Source: Choristocarpus tenellus KU-1152
Lineage: Eukaryota; Phaeophyceae
NCBI GenBank assembly: GCA_964200185.2
Contig: CAXNAD020000039.1
Span: 1-37,413 of the forward strand
Reading direction: 5' to 3'
Length of the DNA stretch: 37,413 bases
Below are positions 11,596-22,448 of this stretch, piece by piece. The notes under the pieces were generated by a model. It searched no databases and had not been told where the DNA came from. It was given only the letters and a program-made list of their open reading frames with translations. How positions within the stretch are numbered: the first letter of the stretch is position 1; every line of letters starts with the position of its first letter. Both the position numbers and the translations under genes were made by a program.

Positions 11596-13294
11596 TGATG
11601 GCATGGGGATGTGGATTTCATGATAAGGGACAGAGAAGAACAAAGGGATAGGAATGAGGACCCAAGTGGTGCCCTAGTGGCTGGGTGAATTATAGCAATA
11701 AGGCGAAATCAAGTCAGTCAACAGGCCAAGGCGTGTTAACAGAAGGTGGAAGGGAGATGGCTGAGGTATAGCCTTGAGAGTAGGTCCATGAGTCATCTTG
11801 TATCGTTAACACTATGTTCAGATTGGTTCACTCTTTTTCATTCGTGTGATTGGATGGGCTTAGACACTAGTCACATCTCCCTCAAGGTTGGATCATGGGA
11901 AAAAATCCTGGCAGGATCAAGGTGCTGCTGTTTTGGTGACTGCCCCAGTCCACAGGGGTGTAGACAAGGGCAACCTCATGGAGCAAGCGGGTCGTGTAGA
12001 TGTTTTATTGAGATAGTTGTAAGGAATGGAGTTATATAGGAACAAGTCATGTCCCTCTGCCTCCACTCCCTCCTTGTGTAGATAATTATTTTTTTTCTTG
12101 AACTTGCTTGCAAACTGTTGAACATACTATGTTATCTTTGCTGTGTGCACCCCTGGTTTATACACTTCTGTATGCATTAATTGCTTTTAAACCAACGAAA
12201 GCATGTGTTTTGTGGGACTCAAAAGAACAATGTACTTGTCTCTTTCCATGTCGGAGTGTGAAAGCATCTATTTCACAGGTGTCCAGCACTTCGGCAGCCA
12301 TGCCTTTGTGATCTCTGTCCCATTTACTTATGTTGTGTTTTGTGAGCACTTTTTTAGAACATATTTGCATAGCCACCAACCTGTTCTCCTGGTGAGAGGA
12401 CGCTGGTTGATTGCTTGATCCTATGTAGTAGTAGCCTGCCCTGTCTGTGCTTTTGTGTGCTTATCTGGCAAATTGACGTCATTTCTTCCATAGGTTTCCT
12501 GGTCAACTGTGCTTGAATGGCTTTTGTAAATAGTTGGAAGATCATGTGTCGGTTTCTGGCAGTAGACAATGGTGTGTTGTGTTTATTTTATTATATTGAC
12601 CATGACCATGGGCTGTTTTTGGTGACTATATGATTCCTGAATTTGGGAGGAAGACTGTGGGGGAAATGGGTGGATGAATAGGATACTCCATCGCAGTGTT
12701 GTGTGGTGTGTCTCATTTCATTCATTATGATACATTCATTTTTTGCAGTCGGATGGGAAAACCTGATGCTTGATATTGACTTTTTCTTATAAGCTACAAC
12801 AACGAATGATTATTTTGAATTTTGCATATGATCCTGGAATAATGGAATAGATTTAAAACCCATTATGAGTTGATTAAGCTACATCCATTCTGACAAACAA
12901 ACTTCTAGGAAGATGGATGTTCCGAACAAAGATCTGCAACCCGTGCAGGTGGGAGTGATTGTGTAAAATTTATGGAGATCCAGAGAGGTTTGTTCTGTAT
13001 GAATGTTATTCATGCTGGCCTTCACCGAGAATATGAAGAGTTTTCCAAGAGAAGGGGAAGTACGTGACCCAACTACCCACCAAAATTTTGATAGGTGTAT
13101 GTGTCTGAGTCCATCTGATGTTAATTACATGAGATTACCCTCCTCTCATAGCATATTTACGGGATATTGTGATTTGTTTGGTCTATACACGAAATTATGT
13201 CCAAACGCGCAAGAAGTGGGCTTTTTTCACTTGGCTTGGCTTCAATAGATCTGAAACGAAAATAAGTCAGGGGTTTTCACAACTTGGGAAAAGT
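11596..13294. other. Receptor 3' flank, no gene recognised
   Basis: Follows the receptor stop codon. The first few hundred bases probably hold its 3' untranslated region. A 97-codon open frame at 11746-12039 has no family resemblance and is treated as chance. A short ATG frame at 12913-12948 ends at a GTGGGA donor-like site but has no supporting next exon. Confidence 0.5.
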
Positions 13295-14279
13295 TTAAAC
13301 ACAAGGTACGTCAAAATTTGTCTTAGTTACGCTGATTAGTGTCTTATTTATGTAGGTAGGTATCAACATCTTTGGAGTCCATGCCAGCGTCAGTTTGAGG
13401 AGTATCACCAGAAGAAATTGAAAAAGAGATGTGGAAGGACTTCCCCCTGCTTCAACCATCGATGTGGAACATGAGGGTAGGAGATGAATCCAACTTCCAC
13501 CACTCATACCATTCTGAAAAAAAAAATGAAGATTCCCCACAAGAATTATGTAAGTAAATGTCACACTGGCCTACTAAGTGAACAAAACTTGTACATACTT
13601 ATGTACATGTGTGTTCATTTTGCACGACGATATAGTTGGAGTTGCAATTGTCACACATGTCCATAGTTTTTACTCTTACTTAAACATAATAGTTGGACAA
13701 ATCTTGATTTCGTACCAACAATGTACGTAATGTGGCTTACTTACCTTTGTAACCCGAACATGCTGGGGGGGGGGGGTTGTACTCACGAATATGTGCACAG
13801 CCTGCGTTGATGTCCTTACTTTCACATTACGGTTAAACCTACATGATTGCCTAACGTCCGAGGAGGGACACACCTTCCCTAGACTCCATGAGAGGTTGTT
13901 CCAGAGAGATCCCAGAGAAGGCCTCTGCGCAGGTGGCACCATGCCAGGAAGTAGGTCCTTGGGTTGCTCCTTGACCTTAGCTCCCCGCAAAGGCTCTCTT
14001 CCCCCCAATTGTTCTTCCTAAGCAACTTGGCACATGCATTCATTTGCTTCGTGCAGTTGCCACATACCCTCCTTCAATTGTCAAAATTGAGTTACAGATG
14101 TTTGTTTACCACCAACTTACCTCTTCCACGAGATTAGCTGGACAGTTGGGGGTGTCGATTTGGCATCTCGCTTCCATAGTGTTATGCGTGGCATGACACA
14201 GGGTGTGTGGCAGTATCGATTTGGCACCTCTCTTGCCACCGCGTGTACTTTTTTGTAATGTTTCAGGAGGTGTAGACAT
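13295..14279 (-). CDS. Possible uncharacterised minus-strand gene
   Basis: Exon 1 (14279-14121) opens at an ATG and reads MSTPPETLQK... for 53 codons to a strong GTAAGT donor. Exon 2 (14017-13874) is open for 48 codons in the matching phase (EEQLGGREPL... to ...NNLSWSLGK), then GTGTGT. After that the model is speculative: microexon-sized pieces at 13801-13787 (AVHIF) and 13762-13745 (HVRVTK), each between AG and GTGAGT or GTAAGT. Then a strong T-rich acceptor at 13514 leads to 73 codons ending TAA at 13295. All joins are phase 0. In another phase the last exon would read WYEWWKLDSS and stop at once. No family was recognised. Exon 1 contains Cys and His residues and an internal DNA duplication (GCCAAATCGA twice). 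It could be chance open sequence. Confidence 0.3.
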
Positions 14280-14361
14280 GGAAAGGGAGTAGTTGCAGGT
14301 GAGGACAAGCTCGAATGCGCTCCATCAGAATGACCCCATTGTGGACATCACACCACGTACA

Positions 14362-14498
14362 GACCCAAAGTATCTGGGAGGGTGGGGGGGGTCTACACGA
14401 GGGTGTCCATTTGGACCAAAATCGGGAAAAGTGCATCGTGATATGAAAAAATTGACCCCAAATGGACAGCCGCCACCCCCTCCGAGATACTTTGAGAC
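14362..14498 (+). mobile_element. Short inverted-repeat element, family A copy 2
   Basis: 137 bp. Ends GACCCAAAGTATCTGGGAGG and CTCCGAGATACTTTGAGAC. Internal GTCTACACGAGGGTGTCC, GTCCATTTGG (as CATTTGGACC) and CCAAATGGACAGCCGCCAC match copy 1. Starts just upstream of the possible minus-strand gene. Confidence 0.85.
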
Positions 14499-15490
14499 AC
14501 AACAAGTATCAATAGAGTTACGTATTCCCACCAAAAGAGAGTAACTTCTCTCGAATAAGTGAGATCAAGACAGAGTGTCTGGTCAGCCCTCACTTCCTCA
14601 AAATGGTGTTTCTAAAGACACAAATCAAGAGCCAGCATCCAGGCCATGAAACGCTCAGCATCAGTGGCATGGGTGGTTTGAGAGAGGAATTGACCTGCTC
14701 TTCTACTTCTACAACATCCCTCACTGTTGTACAAGTAACCTGCGATGCCGCAGCATCATTGATGTGTTGGCGGCATGCCATAACCTCACCATTTTTTTTA
14801 CTGTATAGCTATGAAAAGGTTGAAACAGTGAAATCACAACAGCAGAGTTCTCACCAAAGATACTTGAAACTGGTAAGGTTGCAAGGTGCAAAAGTGAGAA
14901 GCAGACCATGAGCAGTCCCCGATACATCATTGGCTCACCCAATCTAATCGCACTATCGTCACACCCATACTAACGAAAAACATATCTGTCACTCCCTCAG
15001 GAAGGCTGAAGACCAACTCTCAACAACAAAGCTATTATATAATCACTTGATTGAAGTGTAAATGGTGAAAACGTCTCAAAAAACTTCAAGGGATACGCGG
15101 TTTTGGAGCACATAGCTGATGACACTTGATTAACATACACACGAGTAGAGGGCACTTAGCTGGTGAAAGAGCGGAACTCTTGATCCGTTTTGTTGAAGTT
15201 AAACTTACAACAGTGTGCGATATAGTGTTATTTACCACTGCAGTAATGAGTAAGTAGGTTCTGCTAGTAAAAGGCAAATTTTCGAACCTTTTTGGATGTT
15301 GTTCGAGACATCGAAAGGGACATGGAATAATCGAGAACAATGATACACGAATTGAAACTTTCACACTAATTTCCAAAAAATCATTATTTTAGCCAAATAT
15401 GTTGCGCTTTACTTTGCTCACTAATTGTGGGCTATTATTAACTATTCTTTGTTTGCATTCCACCTATTCTACCCCCTCATTGTAACACCA
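14499..15490. other. No gene recognised
   Basis: Open frames on both strands (for example 14603-14911 plus, 15086-15376 minus) resemble nothing known. A well-bounded exon-like piece at about 14811-14874 (T-rich acceptor ending TATAG, donor CTG/GTAAGG) has no partner I could find. Confidence 0.4.
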
Positions 15491-15491
15491 C

Positions 15492-16190
15492 TTGTGACCA
15501 ACCAGTGCGGTCCCTCTGCCACTGACTTCCGCCCACCAGCCTATATTGTGACCAACTAGTACAAACCCCGTTCACCATTGATTTCCAGTCAGAGTCAAAG
15601 TATCTTAGAGGGTAGAGCTATTCGATTAGACTCTTCCAACTCTATCGAACAGTTACGGTAAAATATGTATGGAGTGAAGGAACAATCAATTAGTGATTGA
15701 GTTATCAGAACCTTTTACTAGTGATTAGTTGTATGAGAAATTTTTTGTAAAATTATATAAAAGGAAATATTTCTGATTTTATGAGGTGCTGCATGCCCCA
15801 CTTAACTTTAATCAATCACTCTACAGACACCAAGCAATCTAGCTGGGTTTATCACCCTTATCCTCTTTGATGATTTTGGAGATACTTTAACAAGAGCCGC
15901 GTCCATTTGGGGACCAAAGCCCAATGTTGCGATTTTGATGTAAACTTGGCTATAGTGTTTGTTAGGAAGTGGCAATATCCTTGTTCTGGGCACACCTTTC
16001 TATAATGTATACATCTAACCTACTCCAAAACATTTCAGAGTAGGAAAATGTCATAAAACACTCCGTGGGAAGCCAAGCCCCAAACGGACGAACAGGGTAA
16101 AACTCGTACCCTCTAAGATACTTTCACTCTCACCAACCACATTCCGATGACCAACCAGTGTGACCGCCTCGCCACTTATTTCCAGTCACC
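15492..16190. repeat. Minisatellite units (54-bp period), split by an element
   Basis: Similar units begin at about 15492, 15546 and 16146, sharing GTGACCAACCAGTG-like starts and (G)ATTTCCAGTCA-like ends. The first two are adjacent with a 54-bp period. The third lies just past the family B copy at 15591-16130, so that element appears inserted into the array. Confidence 0.6.
15591..16130 (+). mobile_element. Family B copy 2, enlarged by about 270 bp
   Basis: Bounded by AGAGTCAAAGTATCTTAGAG and its inverted partner ending GATACTTTCACTCT. From about 15895 the interior (GTCCATTTGGGG, AATGTTGCGATTTTGATGTA, GGGAAGCCAAGCCCCAAA) matches copy 3. About 270 bp after the left end (15625-15894) has no counterpart in copies 1 or 3, suggesting a nested insertion or a longer progenitor. 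Confidence 0.8.
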
Positions 16191-16390
16191 ACCACTTTCC
16201 ACACCACCACACCATTCAACCCCACAACACTTCCCACCACTTTCTGCTTCACTGCACTATTCAACCCCACTCAACCCCACTTTCCACCCCACCCCACCAT
16301 TCAACACCACTTAACCCCATGACGTTTTCCACCACCTTCCCCTCCATAACACCATTCAACACCACTCCACAATCATACCAGAACACACCT
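16181..16390. repeat. CCA/ACC-rich low-complexity stretch
   Basis: Imperfect repeats of TTCAACCCCAC and CCACCACTT-like words. The 159-codon open frame across it (16160-16639) reflects this composition, not a gene. Confidence 0.7.
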
Positions 16391-17136
16391 TCATCATCCA
16401 CTTCATACTGTGCCTTCGAACTAGAAAGACATCTACCCTGCCTGAACTTGACTTCCCCCCCCCTGTTCCCCAGCATCCTAGTTGGTCGTGAGCTATCGAA
16501 AGGGTCGGTCGGTGTGAAAAATTACTCTGAGGTTGCCTTGTTCTACCCCCGGTTGTCCTGTCCCACCAACCTCGAGTTTTCCATATATTCTGATCTATCC
16601 CTTCCTACCTCTTCTGCCTCCTACCCACCCAGTACTTAACTCTTCGTCCACCTTCTCATTATTTTCTTTTTGCCCTAATCGTCCCTGTGTTCCCCACGCA
16701 TCATTCCTTCCAGAATTCTCCCACCTGCAAAACTCAGATTACTCAACAAACTTCCCCTTTTGGGGGGTTCAAACAACAAAAATCTCCTCAGATTTACCTC
16801 AATTTTTATTGTGTCAACAACAATGTCCCAATAAACTCCCAACAAAGAGACGGTAAGCGCCAATATTTAAACATATTGGTGTGTCATACTCTTCCTGGAA
16901 CATCGGTGAAGTGTGGCAGAGTACATAAACAAAGAAAAAACTTCTTTTTCATAGTTTTTTAGGGTGAGGATTTTGCTTGAATTGCGAAAATCTCATTTTT
17001 ATCTCAAACTTACGGGGCTTATTTAGCTTCTGTACTTCCCCCCCACTTCACCAATGTTCCAGGAGGAGGATGAACTATTTCTGTATCTTCTTTGAGGGCC
17101 TACTGTGATATTATTGTCATCACAAAATTTGAGGTA

Positions 17137-17376
17137 AGAGTCAAAGTATCTTAGAGGGTAGAGACGCGTCTATTTGGGGGTCAACATACAATGTTGCGAT
17201 TTTGATGTAATTTCAGCTATGGTGTTTGTTAGGAAGCGTCAATATCCTTGTTACGGACACACCTTTTCATAATGTACACATTTCGGAGTAGGTACAATAT
17301 CATAAAATACCTGTGGGAAGCCAAGCCCCAAATGGACAAACAAGGCACAACTCGTACCCTCTAAGATACTTTCTTT
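17137..17376 (+). mobile_element. Family B copy 3
   Basis: About 240 bp from AGAGTCAAAGTATCTTAGAG to TACCCTCTAAGATACTTTC. It shares almost its whole interior with copy 2 after the 15895 junction, including GTTTGTTAGGAAG and GGGAAGCCAAGCCCCAAATG. No coding capacity. Confidence 0.85.
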
Positions 17377-19393
17377 CACTATAAAACTGAGGAGATTTTC
17401 ACATTTTGAGGTCGTAGAATGTCGTAAAAACATAAAACTGAAGAGATTTTGTTGCGAAATTCGACATTTCGGATTTTCATCCATTCCTCTTTTCACTGTT
17501 GTCAACTGTTTCAGGTACCTTATGGCATCTCCAACGACATGCTGGAGGTTTGAAAGCAACAAAAGTGTTTTCGGTGCCTTGCCCTCTTCCTGTGCAGATG
17601 ACCCCCAGACAAGTGTATGTTAATAATCGTAGTAATAATAATATCTATCACCTTGATGCAAGGTAATGGGCGACTTAACAGGTGGTGAGTACATCAGTCT
17701 CTCAGTAAGAACGTCTCTTCCTGGCACACACCCTTCCACAACAATCAAGTTAGAGTGGTAGGTACTAAATATGAAACGTTGTCCAGTGTGTAGAGCATCT
17801 GACCAAGGGTCAGGATAGCATGTCCAGAATATGCTTGTAGCTCTTGTGTGAAAAATTGTGTAGGAAACACTCAGTTGATAAAAAAGAGAAAGGAAGAGTT
17901 CTCAGATAGAATTGGTGGCAAGATAGCCCCTGTCTCTGTTGAAGAGATTCACTCCTCTTTTCTACACCATCCTTTCCAATCTAGTTAGTAAAAAATAAAT
18001 TATATACACAAGTCTTGGGAAACAACAGCTTAGTTAGGCATAGTCCCTAGGCTAAATAGTGAATAAAATCAAACAAAAATATTGACTAAAATCCCTTTCG
18101 CCTATGGAATTATAGCCACAACCACACAAGGGTCAACAAGACATCAGAGCTCATCGACCAGTTGAGCACACTATGTTTCTTCCCACCAGCATGCGATTTG
18201 TGATTACGACCAAATCATGTAGCCTTTCTTACTCTGGTTGACCAAATGCATGCAAGACCCTTTCGCTTGAGTACACTGAACTTGTTGACAGGGACGAGTC
18301 TATCAATCTCGGCAAGTAAAACAGGTTCTCACTCTTGCAATTAAAAAAAATCATGGTCATACCTCTTAAGTACCCTCCTGTCGCGACCCCCCCCCTCTCT
18401 CGCCACTCCTTCCAATGGGGGTGTTTCGTGCCTATGAGGAGGGATATTTGGCATTGTCTGGAGTCTGCTCAACTAACGGTGTATAGGTCCTTCCAGAATG
18501 CTTCCTTCCCTGACCCTGGGCCTTCCTCTCTTGAGGCACATCCAGCAACCAAGCAGCGACCAAACCCGCACCATCCACACGCTGAAGTGATGTGTTTCAT
18601 GGGCGGCCTGTTTTAGGATTTACTCCCTCACTGCCAGCCCCACTCCACGAGTACCTCACGTCTTCACCTCCATTGAAAAAGACCACATGTAGTTCGGCTC
18701 ACAAAAATTAATAGTGGATTTTCCACCTCGCTTTGTCTCTTGAAGTCCAATCAATCGCATCCACCAGGCGAAGCCCATTTCATTAGTACCGCTACCTGTC
18801 TCACCCCGTTGTTGACAGTTACTGCCCTACTTCGTATATTCCAAGTAACCACTGTCACTTCTCGGCTCCTAATTTCTGATACCCTAAGTCCGCTCCACGA
18901 GGTGCAAGGCTATCGTTCCTCTCCATTGGTCAATCCAAGGTGCTTGCCACAGTCCTCGTATTCCAACCTACATGGCCAAGCAGTTCTGCCTATTCTTTTT
19001 TCAAAGTAAATCAATAGATATGCCACTGTTCTTCCTCGCGCACGCGCGGGAATTTGTCCGTTCCTCTAGCTCGCGAGGTTGTTCACCGAAACACACAAAC
19101 ATTTCATGGTAACCCTTTTCTACTACTCTTTCTACTCTTTCTACTGGTGTATATTTCCAATTTACAGGCAACAGCTTTTACCTTAAAAGGTATCCATCGC
19201 ATATCGGGCTGTTGGCCGCCCTCACCTGTACACCTGTATATTGGTTGGATCTCATAGCCCTAAAAACTGGGGGCTGGTAGGAGCATCGACGCAACGGAAA
19301 AAGGTAGAAGCACCCTCTAGAAGGGGCACAAAACTGACCACTACTGTATATTGGTGTCATTGGTGGAGGTCCCACTTGAGTCTTTTTGGAGCC
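17377..19393. other. Elongin C upstream region, no other gene recognised
   Basis: Starts with two copies of ATAAAACTGA(G/A)GAGATTTT (about 17381 and 17430). No open frame here resembles a known family. The Elongin C promoter should lie near its right end. CGCGCACGCGCGGGAATTT at about 19036 is a local GC-rich patch about 340 bp before the start codon. Confidence 0.5.
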
Positions 19394-21030
19394 ATGGAGA
19401 CAGATGAACAGCAGCAGGTAAGTTGATTACGATGCCTTGGCGCATGCTTGGTGAAAAATGAGCTCATCTCCTCGGAGCCTTAGACTTATACGTGCTCACC
19501 ATATCCCCTCTGTTTGCCATTGTGCACACCTGTAGATCTCATCTTGATAGTATCTGGGTTGTTTCCGCACAATTTTCTTTCCCGTGGATTAAAGTTTGTC
19601 AGGCTTATCAGCGCCGAGGGTGCAGAATTCTGGGTGGAAAGGAAGTGTGCCATGGTGTCGGGCACAATCAAGGCCATGCTCAGCGGTAAGAGATGGTGTC
19701 TTTTGTTCAAACTGAGACAGGGGAACGATCATCACGGGCCTATTGAAAAAGGTTTCCCCCTTGATACTGGAAGTAGCTAACCATAAAGGACCCGTGAGAC
19801 TGTAGGGATAGCGCATTCCAACTGAAGAATTGTTGGAGGATAAGCTTAACACTCACAAGGCAGGCAGGCTCATTCGACTCGCCAGACTCAAAAAGGCCCA
19901 GCATTATTCTGGGACGTGGCTCCAAAAATGCATTGCTTGTGTTTCTGTGGAGGATGGTGACATATTGCAGTGCACTGAAGGGACCACTTCCTTTTTCCAA
20001 CAACCCATATTATTGATCAACCCGATCCCTTAACCAATATGCATCCATCAAGAATGCCCTCTTCGGTGCTCATGGATAACCCGCCAGGTGGCTTCGGAGA
20101 GGCGTCATCGGGAAAGGTGTGCTTTGCGGAGATTTCCACACCAATCCTTGAAAAGGTCATCCAATTTGTCTACTACAAGGTATTCTATTTGTACCATGCC
20201 AGATGGAGGGTGGGTTTTTTTCCCTCCCAATCTTGGCTCACTTCAACTATCCTTTGTTGCAGCTATGGGAAAATCCGGACTGAGGTCCTACCGGTCAAGG
20301 AAAGAAATGAGTAGCAGTGACTCATTGTATGGTGGAGCATGAGGGAAGGTGGGGAGGCCATTCCATCCAGTATTGAAATGTTGTGTAGCCAGGATACAGA
20401 GCATAGTTAGACTATTAGTGGTCAAAGGTCAGGGTAGGAAAAAAGATATGGGGAGGGGTTGAGCGCACACCACACCACCCCTGTTTTATAGAATGCACTC
20501 CATTCTCATATTTGATTCGGTTGGCATTGATCTGAAACCACCCTCAAGATGACACTTCAATGTGTTGTTAACCCTTGCTCTCCCCGCCCCCTAAAGCTCA
20601 GCCACAAATCTTCCTCTCCCCTACTTTCCTATCCTCTGCTCATGTATAGCATCATTTCGAAATTTGAATCTCCTGTTCCATTACGTTGCCTTACCCTACC
20701 TATCATATTTCTCATATATTGTAGAGTCATTCTGTGCCTGAAACTATCTACCTGGAGTTGTGAGTCAGAACCAAATGCCATTTGTTGCATGCAGCAGACC
20801 AACCTTAAAATGTACAATCAGGGTGTGTACTATCTCATTACTGTGCAAGTTGCATTCAACTTCATACACATACTCTTTTTTTTCACAGCCTCACCTTACC
20901 TGATCTCATTTAATCTCTGATAAATTGACAGGTTCGCCACACGAACAGTGCTACACGCATACCTGATTTCCCAATCGAGCCAGAGTTGGCATTGGAGCTC
21001 CTTATGGCTGCAAATTTCCTTGATTGTTGA
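19394..21030 (+). CDS. ELOC: Elongin C, 4 exons
   Basis: Elongin C is a Skp1/BTB-fold adaptor that pairs with Elongin B and links SOCS/VHL-box substrate receptors to cullin-2/5 ubiquitin ligases; it also belongs to the Elongin transcription factor. Exons: 19394-19417 (METDEQQQ), 19595-19685, 20088-20179, 20932-21030 (stop TGA); phases 0, 1, 0; 101 residues against about 112 in humans, the difference being mostly a shorter N-terminus. Family landmarks in order: [22 protein letters not shown], the variable acidic/glycine loop, [20 protein letters not shown], and the C-terminal [12 protein letters not shown] ending exactly at the stop as in other Elongin C proteins. The start is the first in-frame ATG, in a Kozak-like gccATGG, with a GTAAGT donor after only 24 bases. 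The exon 2 acceptor (AAAG at 19594) is the weakest join. Confidence 0.96.
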
Positions 21031-22448
21031 CAACAGGGGAAAGGTTATGTCTATGCATGATCAAACATGGCAATTCTTGTTACTTCCAGGTTGTATATAT
21101 ATATGGATCTCTCCGGGGGGAGCTCGTTTTTTGTGTTTACTTGGAATTGAGAAGCTGGGACCTGGGTCACGATGCAGTATACACTAACCCCTCCTGTTTT
21201 GCAGTGCAAGCATGAAAGGCACATATGATTGCATTCACTCCAATGATGCGCTCTCTTGCTCCTTTGCCACCAGTATTTGGCCATCCGTTGACAGCGCAAA
21301 GCACACTGGGTATGATAGCGAGAATATTGCAGTAGGGAGAGTATGAGTATTGTTTTCATCTTTTCAAGCCTATATACATCACATGTCCACCTCTTTCTCA
21401 TCGTTGGGATGAGACCAGGCTGAGCTTGTTGCCCTGCATTCATTAGCAGGGTCTAGAGCTGACCCTAAAACAGATGAGGCAATAGTGCAGTGAACTGTCA
21501 CTCAATATTTCTGTCACCCCCCCTCTGCCAATGTAGTACTATGTTAAATTGGCAAGGGTTAGGTACACATCCTGCAGTAGCTTATGCCAACAATGGATGC
21601 TACATGTTTGTTCCAAAGGCACCTTTGGCTCCCATCCCAAATTGTTGAGGGAAAATACTGCTCTACCTGTAAGAACACATCTGTAGTCCAAATGAAACAG
21701 CAAATGGCATCCAAGACGGTCCAATTTATATGTATACAGGACAGTGACGAACAGACCCATGTGAAATAGGTGAATTCCTGTACTGTGACATGATCTGAGC
21801 TGCCTTTTATCATTTTTAACTTGGGGCAAAATCACTTGTGGAGTTATATTTTGTGATCTGACTGTGAAAAAGGAAATTGAGACCCTACAATTAACATCGT
21901 GTTTGACTTGAATACTGCTATAATACTTAAATGAGTACCATTGTAATCATGGATGACAACCATATATATGCACGTCCCTCTTTTTGTACATCAAAAAGCT
22001 ATTTAGGTCTGTCTGTGAGAACACCATTGTGAGAAGGGTGTCATGCCCTTGTTACCTGTAGGGGTATGAGGTGGCCTCTTGGCTCATTCAATGCAACACC
22101 AGTACAACAAGGGAAGGTGTGAAAAGGTCGGTCACAGTAACATTGGTCTCAAGTGAAGGGTTCTTACTATTTGCCATTGATGTCTATACCAATGAATTCC
22201 TCACTGAATTGGGATGTTCTTTCTTGAACACTAATGTTAACGGAAGAGTGACCTCCCATTGCTTCTGCACATGGTGGAGTGATCCTCCTGTTTCCTAATA
22301 TCTCACACTTCTATTTTACCTGAAGTGCATGTGGTCATCCCTTCCATTTATAATATACTCAGTACTCAGCAGTACAGTATGTATCTAGTGCCTAGGACTG
22401 CACTCCTGGGAATCACAATCTCAACAAGATGCAATAGCAACACCAAGA
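21031..22448. other. Convergent intergenic region
   Basis: Lies between the 3' ends of Elongin C (plus) and the methyltransferase (minus) and should hold both 3' untranslated regions. Open frames on both strands overlap each other and resemble nothing. I see no repeat or RNA gene. Confidence 0.5.

Noticed and set aside
11746-12039. 97-codon plus-strand open frame after the receptor stop
   Set aside because: Follows the TAA in probable 3' untranslated sequence with no recognisable domain or splice signal linking it to the receptor.
16160-16639. 159-codon plus-strand open frame
   Set aside because: It spans the CCA-rich repeat stretch; the His/Pro/Thr/Ser-rich translation is what that composition yields, with no domain or splice context.
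19034-19052. E2F-like GCGCGGGAA site upstream of Elongin C
   Set aside because: A single short match about 340 bp from the start codon; without transcript start data or conservation it cannot be told from chance.
20549-20920. 123-codon plus-strand open frame between Elongin C exons 3 and 4
   Set aside because: It lies wholly in the intron, has no family resemblance, and the flanking exons join in frame without it.
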